Part shown: positions 1-5,253 of the stretch, in pieces
Layout of the letters: every line of letters starts with the position of its first letter
Position numbering within the stretch: the stretch's first letter is position 1
Assembly: GCA_009881125.1 (NCBI GenBank)
Contig: WXFH01000214.1
Span: forward strand, 1 to 5,253
Direction: 5' to 3'
Source: Acidaminobacter sp.
GTDB taxonomy: Bacteria > Bacillota_A > Clostridia > Peptostreptococcales > Acidaminobacteraceae
DNA: 5,253 nt
Notes under the pieces: generated by a model
Databases searched by the model: none
Told to the model about the DNA's origin: nothing
The model's input: the letters and a program-made list of their open reading frames with translations, nothing else
Translations under genes and position numbers: made by a program

Positions 1-1551
1 AAGAACGCCAATCCGAAAGCCAGAATCAATGTCAAACTGGTCTCGGAGGTCGGCGTTGGCACTATTGCGGCGGGTGTTGCCAAAGGCCACGCGGATGTCG
101 TCGTCATCTCGGGTTATGATGGCGGCACGGGTGCGTCGCCAAAAACCAGCATTCGTCATGCGGGACTGCCGTGGGAGCTGGGCGTCGCGGAAGCCCACCA
201 GACACTGCTGCTGAACCGCCTTCGGGACCGAATCGTCGTCGAAACCGACGGAAAGCTCCTTACCGGTCGCGACGTCGTCATTGCGGCACTGCTGGGTGCG
301 GAAGAATACACCTTTGCCACAGGTCCGCTGGTGGTTGTGGGCTGTGTCATGATGCGGGTCTGCAACCTGGATACCTGTCCAACGGGGGTCGCGACACAGA
401 ATCCGGAGCTGAGAAAGAAATTTTCGGGTAAGCCGGAATATGTGGTCAACTTTATGCGCTTTATCGCTCAAGAGATGCGCGAGTATATGGCGGAGCTGGG
501 CTTTAAAACCATAAATGAAATGGTGGGACGCACAGATCTGCTGGAAGTCAATGAGGCTGTAAAACACTGGAAATCAAAGCAAATAGATCTGCAGCCGCTT
601 CTTTATAAGCCGGATGTGCCTGACTCTGTGGACCGTTACTGCACCAGAAAGCAAGATCACGGTCTAGAAAAGTCACTGGACGCCCGTGAACTCATTCCAA
701 TGAGTCGGCGGGCCCTGGAACGGGGCGAAAGTGTCGAGGCTAAACTGAAGGTCAAGAACACAGACCGTGTCGTCGGCACCATGCTCGGAAGCGAAGTCAC
801 CCGCAGATACGGCGAGGGCGGGCTGAAAGAGGATACCATAGTCCTGAAGTTCGAAGGTTCTGCCGGTCAAAGCTTCGGTGCTTTTGTACCGAAAGGTATG
901 ACGCTCATGCTGGAGGGTGACGCGAACGATTATTTTGGCAAGGGACTGTCCGGAGGCAAACTCATTGTGTATCCGCCTTCGAAGTCCGTGTTTGAAGCGG
1001 AGAAAAATATTATTACCGGAAATGTCAATTTATATGGCGGTACGGCCGGGGAAGCGTACATCAGCGGGATAGCGGGCGAACGGTTCTGTGTGCGAAATTC
1101 CGGCGTCAAGGCGGTGGTCGAAGGCGTTGGTGACCACGGCTGTGAATACATGACGGGCGGAAGGGTCGTCGTACTTGGAAAAACCGGTCGAAATTTCGCT
1201 GCAGGCATGTCCGGCGGTATTGCGTATGTATGGGATCGGGATGGCGCGTTTATAAGCTGCGTGAATCAGGACATGGTACTGCTGGAACGCCTTGAATCCG
1301 AAGAGGAAATTCGCGATGTGAGAAATATGATTGAAAAGCATGTTGCTTATACCGGAAGCCGGGTTGGGCAGCGTGCAATCCGAGATTGGGCTGATACTCT
1401 TGGGCAAATCATTAAAGTCATCCCGGTGGATTATAAGCGGATGCAGGAGGCCATCAAGAACGCTGTTGACGATGGTCACACCGGTGAAGAAGCAATCATG
1501 GCAGCCTTTGAGCAGAACAGGGACAGTCACGCGACAAATGGCAAACACTAG
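1..1551 (+). CDS. gltB: Glutamate synthase large subunit (GOGAT alpha), C-terminal 516 residues; 5' end outside window
   Basis: The large subunit takes the amide nitrogen of glutamine and adds it to 2-oxoglutarate at a flavin site, making glutamate in the cytoplasm. Reading frame 1 is open from the first base to a TAG stop at 1549-1551. Fragment residues 1 to about 165 are the end of the FMN-binding barrel (Glu_synthase domain), with [10 protein letters not shown] at 38-47 and LPWELGVAE at 56-64. The 3Fe-4S ligands are C115, C121 and C126 in a C-x5-C-x4-C pattern. Residues from about 225 to 430 form the GXGXG right-handed beta-helix domain, with AGQSFGAF at 288-295, GLSGGK near 315-320 and [11 protein letters not shown] at 378-388. 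The tail ends normally for the family. Full-length bacterial GltB is about 1,500 residues, so roughly the last third is present; the glutaminase domain and its N-terminal cysteine lie upstream. There is no frameshift or missing key residue. gltD follows after 12 bases. Identification is very secure. Confidence 0.97.
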   Translation, partial: KNANPKARINVKLVSEVGVGTIAAGVAKGHADVVVISGYDGGTGASPKTSIRHAGLPWELGVAEAHQTLLLNRLRDRIVVETDGKLLTGRDVVIAALLGAEEYTFATGPLVVVGCVMMRVCNLDTCPTGVATQNPELRKKFSGKPEYVVNFMRFIAQEMREYMAELGFKTINEMVGRTDLLEVNEAVKHWKSKQIDLQPLLYKPDVPDSVDRYCTRKQDHGLEKSLDARELIPMSRRALERGESVEAKLKVKNTDRVVGTMLGSEVTRRYGEGGLKEDTIVLKFEGSAGQSFGAFVPKGMTLMLEGDANDYFGKGLSGGKLIVYPPSKSVFEAEKNIITGNVNLYGGTAGEAYISGIAGERFCVRNSGVKAVVEGVGDHGCEYMTGGRVVVLGKTGRNFAAGMSGGIAYVWDRDGAFISCVNQDMVLLERLESEEEIRDVRNMIEKHVAYTGSRVGQRAIRDWADTLGQIIKVIPVDYKRMQEAIKNAVDDGHTGEEAIMAAFEQNRDSHATNGKH

Positions 1552-1557
1552 AGGAGG
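1551..1557 (+). promoter_or_regulatory. Ribosome binding site that sets the gltD start
   Basis: The sequence GAGGAGG is a near-perfect Shine-Dalgarno whose first base is the last base of the gltB stop codon. Two in-frame ATGs follow, at 1558 and 1564. The first directly abuts the GAGGAGG with no spacer and is a poor initiator. The second has a 6-base spacer, and starting there gives the MGKPTGF beginning typical of GltD proteins. Translation of gltD is therefore probably coupled to termination of gltB, which would keep the two subunits in balance. Confidence 0.85.
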
Positions 1558-1563
1558 ATGAGC

Positions 1564-3036
1564 ATGGGCAAGCCGACTGGATTTATAGACTGCGCGCGTC
1601 AGCTTCCCGCAGACCGGGAGCCGCTGGAGCGCATCAAGGACTGGGGGGAGTTTCACCTCCATTTGCCGGAAGAGGAATTGAAACGACAGGGATCAAGGTG
1701 TATGGACTGCGGCGTGCCATTCTGTCATACCGGCATGATGCTGGCGGGTATGGTATCGGGATGTCCGCTTCACAACCTGATGCCGGAATGGAATGATTTG
1801 ATCTACAGAGGGCTTTGGAAAGCCGCTTGGAGCCGACTGAGAAAAACAAACAATTTTCCTGAATTTACAGGCCGCGTCTGTCCGTCACCGTGTGAGGGTG
1901 CTTGTACAGCCGGGCTGGCCATTGAACCGGTCGCGATTAAGACCATTGAGTGCGCGATCGCTGATAAGGCAGTTGAGGCCGGCTGGCTGAGGCCCAATCC
2001 GCCGTCAAAGCGGACAGGCTATAAAGTCGCTGTGGTGGGTTCCGGACCGGCGGGTCTGGCTGCCGCAGACCAACTGAACCAGGCGGGACACAGTGTGACA
2101 CTCTTTGAACGGTCGGACAGAGTTGGCGGTCTTTTGATGTATGGCATCCCAAATATGAAACTGGACAAGAAAGTAGTACAGGCGCGCGTGGATCTGATGA
2201 CGGCCGAAGGGGTGGAATTTGTCACAAGCTGTGAAGTGGGCAAAGATTACTCTGCCGGCAAGCTTAAGTCTGAATTTGATGCCATAGTCCTTTGCGGCGG
2301 CGCGACCAAGCCTCGAGACATCATGGCGGAAAACAGAGCTTTGAAAGGCGTGCATTTTGCCATTGAGTTTCTGGGTGCCAACACCAAATATCTGCTGGAC
2401 GGCAGTGGCGCGCCAATCTCCGCAGAGGGTAAAAAAGTCATTGTCATAGGCGGTGGTGATACCGGTACGGATTGCGTTGGCACGTCCATTCGCCATGGCT
2501 GCACCAGTGTCCATCAGCTCGAGATTATGCCAAAACCGCCGACTGAGCGGTTGCCTGAGAATCCTTGGCCGCAGTTTCCCAGAGTCCTGAAGACGGACTA
2601 TGGCCAGGAAGAAGCCATTGCGTTATACGGGTCCGACCCCCGCTGTTACAATATTACCGCGAAAAAATTCGTCGGGGACGACCAAGGTCATGTTAAAGAG
2701 GTTCATACTGTCGCCGTGGAATGGGTTCAGGACGATCACGGCAGAGTGGTGGCCCGGGAGGTGACCGGCAGTGAAAAAATTTGGCCGGCGGATTTAGTGC
2801 TGCTGGCTATGGGATTCCTTGGTCCTGAGGATCAACTGCTCAATCAGCTGGGGATCTTGCGGGATCCAAGAACTAATGTCAAGACTGCCGGTGATTCCTA
2901 CGCCACGAATGTGGAAGGAATCTTCGCAGCGGGGGATATGCGCCGGGGACAGTCCCTGGTGGTTTGGGCGATCAGCGAAGGCCGTCAGGTCGCGGCAGAA
3001 GTCGACCGTTATCTGATGGGCTCCAGCAATTTGTAA
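1564..3036 (+). CDS. gltD: Glutamate synthase small subunit (GOGAT beta), NADPH-dependent
   Basis: GltD oxidises NADPH at an FAD and passes the electrons through 4Fe-4S clusters to GltB, which reduces the 2-iminoglutarate intermediate to glutamate. The protein is 490 residues from the ATG at 1564; an ATG two codons upstream would add Met-Ser but is too close to the Shine-Dalgarno. The N-terminal iron-sulfur domain has C46, C49, C54 and C67 (CMDCGVPFC, then CPLHN) and C106, C110 and C114 (CPSPCEGAC). The stretch between C54 and C67 is longer than in E. coli-type GltD, a variant known in several phyla. The FAD dinucleotide fold is GSGPAG at 159-164, followed by VGGLLMYGIP at 187-196. The NADPH fold is VIGGGDTGTD at 294-303. 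The C-terminal FAD motif is IFAAGDMRRGQS at 453-464. Related subunits occur in dihydropyrimidine dehydrogenase and NfnB-like enzymes, but placement 12 bases after gltB and the MGKPTGF start make GltD clear. Confidence 0.97.
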   Translation: MGKPTGFIDCARQLPADREPLERIKDWGEFHLHLPEEELKRQGSRCMDCGVPFCHTGMMLAGMVSGCPLHNLMPEWNDLIYRGLWKAAWSRLRKTNNFPEFTGRVCPSPCEGACTAGLAIEPVAIKTIECAIADKAVEAGWLRPNPPSKRTGYKVAVVGSGPAGLAAADQLNQAGHSVTLFERSDRVGGLLMYGIPNMKLDKKVVQARVDLMTAEGVEFVTSCEVGKDYSAGKLKSEFDAIVLCGGATKPRDIMAENRALKGVHFAIEFLGANTKYLLDGSGAPISAEGKKVIVIGGGDTGTDCVGTSIRHGCTSVHQLEIMPKPPTERLPENPWPQFPRVLKTDYGQEEAIALYGSDPRCYNITAKKFVGDDQGHVKEVHTVAVEWVQDDHGRVVAREVTGSEKIWPADLVLLAMGFLGPEDQLLNQLGILRDPRTNVKTAGDSYATNVEGIFAAGDMRRGQSLVVWAISEGRQVAAEVDRYLMGSSNL

Positions 3037-3053
3037 AGATTTTAAGCGAGTTG

Positions 3054-3101
3054 GCCGATGGTCGTATTTGCGACAAAGGGTCTGAAACCGCGACCATCGG
3101 C
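3054..3101 (+). promoter_or_regulatory. Long perfect inverted repeat after gltD; possible terminator, attenuator or processing hairpin
   Basis: GCCGATGGTCG (3054-3064) is exactly complementary to CGACCATCGGC (3091-3101), giving an 11-bp stem that begins 17 bases after the gltD stop codon. The 26-base interior can fold into two small hairpins, TTTG-cga-CAAA (3067-3077) and GGT-ctgaa-ACC (3079-3089), so the whole could be a three-way junction. A T-rich run (3110-3120) follows, but only after an 8-base gap starting AAAAA, so it is not a textbook intrinsic terminator. It may partly end gltBD transcription, protect the 3' end of the message, or control read-through into glnA. The stem is seen directly; its function is inferred. 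Confidence 0.6.
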
Positions 3102-3123
3102 AAAAATAGTCTTTCTTTTTAGG

Positions 3124-3158
3124 GCCTGCGAGGCAGACAATGTACGGTTCCTGCAGGC
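3124..3158 (+). promoter_or_regulatory. Second leader hairpin upstream of the glutamine synthetase gene
   Basis: GCCTGC (3124-3129) pairs with GCAGGC (3153-3158), and the stem continues with AGG (3131-3133) on CCT (3150-3152). The result is 9 base pairs interrupted only by an unpaired G3130, closing a 16-base loop. A smaller competing hairpin, GCCT-gcg-AGGC (3124-3134), uses the same left arm, so the two cannot form together. The larger stem ends 19 bases before the Shine-Dalgarno and does not cover it. It could stabilise the 5' end of a glnA transcript or act as a regulatory leader. It does not match the glutamine riboswitch consensus as I remember it. Confidence 0.45.
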
Positions 3159-3177
3159 ATGAAACTCAAAAACTTTT

Positions 3178-3182
3178 GGAGG
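3178..3182 (+). promoter_or_regulatory. Ribosome binding site that sets the glutamine synthetase start
   Basis: GGAGG lies 6 bases before the ATG at 3189, which is ideal spacing. An in-frame ATG at 3159 would add ten residues but lies upstream of this site, overlaps the end of the 3124-3158 hairpin and has no purine-rich site of its own. The start at 3189 is therefore preferred. Confidence 0.88.
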
Positions 3183-3188
3183 TGTCTT

Positions 3189-5099
3189 ATGTACAACTTA
3201 CTTCACGTGATTCCCGATGACCAGCATGATGCGGCTGCCATCAAGCAGCTGCTGGAAAGCAATCCGCAGATCAAATTTGTTTCCCTGATGGCAGTGGATC
3301 TTGGAAACAACAGTACAGACGAGAAAATTCCGATACAGCTGATGCTGGAAGACGTCGAAGGCTTCCTGAAGACGGGCGCCCAGACGGACGGCTCCAGTGT
3401 CTATTTGCCCAAAATTGCGGAAATCAACAATGCTAAAGTCGATCTGATTCCGGACTTATCCGTCAAATGGATTGTCGATTACAACGTGTCTCACCGTGAC
3501 CCTGAAACACAAAAGCCCGTGGGCACCCTGGTGATTCCGGCTTACCTCTATCACGACGGCATTGCGGTCTGCTCACGGTCAATTTTGAAGCGCTCAACGG
3601 ACTATTTCAAGGAAACCCTTAAAAACGAGCTGAACTCGAACGCCTATGCCCGTGAAGTTCTTAATATCAAGGCGGAGGAGCAGGTGGCGGAAGTCATTAT
3701 GACCATGGCGACGGAGCTCGAATTTTGGGTCAAAACACCAAATCAGAAGTCGGACACTGAAAAACTCAGCGCTTCCCAGACGCTGAAAGAGCAATACTGG
3801 AAGCGAACGGTCGGACCGGTGAGAACTGCCATGGAGCAGGCGCTGATCAGTCTTGACAGAATGGGTTTTGGTGCTGAAATGGGCCACAAAGAGGTCGGGG
3901 GCATACCGGCTCAGCTCGCCGGCGAGGGACAATTTTCCCACATCATGGAGCAGCTTGAAATCGACTGGAAATATGATGAGGCCCTTCAATCTGCGGACAA
4001 CGAATTGTTCGCCCGTGAAATTATTCAGGAAGTCTTTTTCCGACATGGCCTCAAGGTGACCTTCAGAGCGAAGCCTATTGAGGGCGTCGCGGGCAATGGC
4101 GAGCACCATCACCTTGGGATCGCGGTGAAGCTGACTTCGGGAAGGCGTCTTAATCTCTTTGCGCCAAAGGACATGAAAAAATCCTATATGAATGCCTTTG
4201 GCTGGGGTGCGCTGATGGGCGTTTTGAAGAATTATGAGGTCGTCAATCCGTTTGTTACCTCATCCAACGATGCCTTCAACCGACTTAAGCCGGGCTTTGA
4301 AGCGCCGGTCTGTACCGTGGCATCCGTAGGCCACACCCCTGAAATGCCGGCAAGGAACAGAACGGTCCTGATTGGATTGGTGCGGGATACCGAGAATCCG
4401 TTCGCGACGCGCTTTGAGCTCAGGGCGCCAAATCCTTTGTCCAACACCTACTTGTTAGGTGCTGCGGCCTATCAGGCAATGCTTGACGGCGTGCTGTACG
4501 TCCTGAACGCGAAGTTGTCTGAAGCGGATCTCGAAAAAGAAATGTCGAAGGCGTACGGAGAAGAGGCGGGATATCTCGAAAAAGACAGAGCCTACAGAAG
4601 CGAAGAGGATGTCTTTGAACACTACTCCGCAGAAGAACGCAGCAAACTCTTCGGGATTCCGCCGAGGACAGTGTGGGAGAATCTCGGCGCTTTTGAACGC
4701 AGCAATGGAAAAGTGAAAGTGTTGACGCGGGGGGATGTTTTCCCGGCGGCGATTATCGAATCCTACCAAGCCACGATTCTGAGTCAGTGGGTCTCTGAGC
4801 TGACGAACCGCGTCATTCCGGCGAATGAAGATCTCATCCGCAAATATGTCAAGCTGCATGACATTGAGGAAGTCACGGATCTCGATATTGTCAACTGGGA
4901 AAAAATTCGATCGCTGAGGAATGAACTGATGAAAAACAGTCTCGACAAAAGAGCGTTGTTTTCCAGAATCAAACAAGCTATGTCTGCGGCGGACTATGAG
5001 GCAGCGAGTGAGCTGCAGGTGGAAATGATGGCCAAGATGACGCAGCTGAAGGCGCTATATCTTGATTACCGCCACAATCTGTTTACGGAAGTGCTATAA
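3189..5099 (+). CDS. glnA: Glutamine synthetase, long non-canonical form (636 residues)
   Basis: This enzyme makes glutamine from glutamate, ammonium and ATP in the cytoplasm and feeds the GltBD synthase encoded just upstream. The N-terminal beta-grasp domain includes TDGSS at 66-70; D67 matches the ammonium-site Asp50 of Salmonella GlnA. Catalytic-domain motifs follow in order: TELEFW at 175-180 (metal ligands E176, E178), HKEV at 233-236 (E235), EQLEIDWKY at 254-262 (E257), GNGEHHH at 302-308 (H306), NRLKPGFEAPV at 364-374 (R365 and flap residue E371), NR at 390-391, and RFELRAPNP at 408-416 (E410, R412). All expected active-site residues are present. Typical GSI proteins have about 440-470 residues. 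The extra length here is a 14-residue insertion between E235 and E257, about 50 residues at 440-490, and about 95 mostly helical, charged residues after 541. No NLY adenylylation motif is seen. It is too short for, and poorly matches, classic GSIII (about 700 residues). The symbol is used generically; subfamily placement is uncertain. Confidence 0.93.
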   Translation: MYNLLHVIPDDQHDAAAIKQLLESNPQIKFVSLMAVDLGNNSTDEKIPIQLMLEDVEGFLKTGAQTDGSSVYLPKIAEINNAKVDLIPDLSVKWIVDYNVSHRDPETQKPVGTLVIPAYLYHDGIAVCSRSILKRSTDYFKETLKNELNSNAYAREVLNIKAEEQVAEVIMTMATELEFWVKTPNQKSDTEKLSASQTLKEQYWKRTVGPVRTAMEQALISLDRMGFGAEMGHKEVGGIPAQLAGEGQFSHIMEQLEIDWKYDEALQSADNELFAREIIQEVFFRHGLKVTFRAKPIEGVAGNGEHHHLGIAVKLTSGRRLNLFAPKDMKKSYMNAFGWGALMGVLKNYEVVNPFVTSSNDAFNRLKPGFEAPVCTVASVGHTPEMPARNRTVLIGLVRDTENPFATRFELRAPNPLSNTYLLGAAAYQAMLDGVLYVLNAKLSEADLEKEMSKAYGEEAGYLEKDRAYRSEEDVFEHYSAEERSKLFGIPPRTVWENLGAFERSNGKVKVLTRGDVFPAAIIESYQATILSQWVSELTNRVIPANEDLIRKYVKLHDIEEVTDLDIVNWEKIRSLRNELMKNSLDKRALFSRIKQAMSAADYEAASELQVEMMAKMTQLKALYLDYRHNLFTEVL

Positions 5100-5119
5100 A
5101 GGATATAAATGACATAATT

Positions 5120-5165
5120 CGGGGTGGGGGATCTTTTGGGGTGCCCCGCTTCGCTATTTTTATTT
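5120..5165 (+). terminator. Probable weak intrinsic terminator after glnA
   Basis: CGGGG (5120-5124) pairs with CCCCG (5144-5148), and two G-U pairs can extend the stem to 7 pairs around a 15-base G- and T-rich loop. A T-rich tract, ATTTTTATTTT (about 5156-5166), follows after a short CTTCGCT spacer. The hairpin begins about 20 bases after the glnA stop codon, the expected place for the end of the operon. The spacer between stem and T-tract makes it imperfect, so termination may be partial. Confidence 0.5.
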
Positions 5166-5189
5166 TGTAGAAATTCGCGTAGGTGGAAC

Positions 5190-5253
5190 TTTGAAGAAAC
5201 CTGAATTTTGAAGAAACCGGCAGCAAGTTGAAGATGGTTGAAGATAGTTGGAA
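5190..5253. repeat. Short direct repeats (TTGAAGA series) at the window edge
   Basis: TTTGAAGAAACC occurs twice (5190-5201 and 5207-5218, 17 bases apart), followed by GTTGAAGAT twice (5227-5235 and 5237-5245, 10 bases apart) and a partial GTTGGAA running off the end. TTGAAGA thus recurs four times in about 55 bases. No open reading frame with a ribosome binding site covers it on the plus strand. It could be a degenerate intergenic tandem repeat, a set of protein-binding sites or the edge of a larger repeat beyond the window. Its role is unknown. Confidence 0.5.

Noticed and set aside
1558..1563. ATG at 1558 as the gltD start (Met-Ser-Met-Gly-Lys)
   Set aside because: It abuts the GAGGAGG with no spacer; the ATG at 1564 has a 6-base spacer and gives the usual MGKPTGF start of the family.
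1030..1662. Minus-strand open frame of 210 codons over the end of gltB and start of gltD
   Set aside because: It lies antisense to strongly conserved coding sequence, has no recognisable domain and spans two real genes; it is a shadow of codon use on the plus strand.
3159..3188. Upstream in-frame ATG at 3159 giving a ten-residue longer glutamine synthetase
   Set aside because: It has no Shine-Dalgarno, overlaps the 3124-3158 hairpin boundary, and the ideal GGAGG at 3178-3182 points to the ATG at 3189.
3037..3188. A sigma-70 promoter for glnA in the gap
   Set aside because: No TTGACA-like and TATAAT-like pair with 16-18 base spacing could be found by eye; a separate promoter is possible but not supported.
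3183..3210. Possible GlnR-type operator (TGTNA-N7-TNACA) near the glnA start
   Set aside because: TGT and CAC-like triplets are present but the spacing and the A/T positions do not fit the consensus, and the site would be inside the ribosome binding and coding region.
3594..4112. Minus-strand open frames of about 170 codons inside the glutamine synthetase gene (also at 4455-4976)
   Set aside because: Both are antisense to clear catalytic-domain and tail coding sequence and resemble no protein family I recognise.
5067..5253. Minus-strand frame open from the right edge through the 5190-5253 repeats, possibly the end of a convergent gene
   Set aside because: The translation is low-complexity with no recognisable motif, and it would run into the end of glnA; a chance open stretch is more likely. 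Sequence beyond the window would settle it.

Overview
The window carries most of a bacterial ammonia-assimilation (GS-GOGAT) cluster. All genes lie on the plus strand: the 3' end of gltB (glutamate synthase large subunit), a complete gltD (glutamate synthase small subunit), and a complete, unusually long glutamine synthetase gene, here called glnA. The organism looks like a Firmicute, probably of the Clostridia. This rests on strong GGAGG-type ribosome binding sites and on a glutamine synthetase of about 636 residues that resembles, from memory, a long form found in clostridia. Base composition is moderate, roughly half G+C by eye. I cannot name a genus.

Layout: positions 1-1551 hold the last 516 codons of gltB, covering the end of the FMN/3Fe-4S synthase domain and the whole C-terminal GXGXG beta-helix domain; the gene starts upstream of the window. 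gltD (1564-3036) follows after 12 bases, with its Shine-Dalgarno touching the gltB stop codon, so the two are surely cotranscribed. A 152-base gap (3037-3188) contains two strong potential RNA hairpins, at 3054-3101 and 3124-3158, with a pyrimidine/T-rich run between them. The glutamine synthetase gene fills 3189-5099. The last 154 bases (5100-5253) have no supported gene. They contain a probable weak intrinsic terminator (5120-5165) and, at the window edge, a run of short TTGAAG-type direct repeats.

How it works together: glutamine synthetase uses ATP to join ammonium to glutamate, giving glutamine. GltB and GltD transfer the glutamine amide nitrogen to 2-oxoglutarate with NADPH, giving two glutamates. 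The cluster therefore encodes the full cycle. This is mostly well-known metabolism. The points that deserve a second look are the structured gltD-glnA gap, which could set the ratio of synthetase to synthase or end the gltBD message, and the non-canonical architecture of the glutamine synthetase: a 14-residue insertion between two metal-binding glutamates, extra C-terminal segments, and no visible adenylylation motif. I saw no mobile element, CRISPR array, tRNA or rRNA, and no evidence for a wholly new system.
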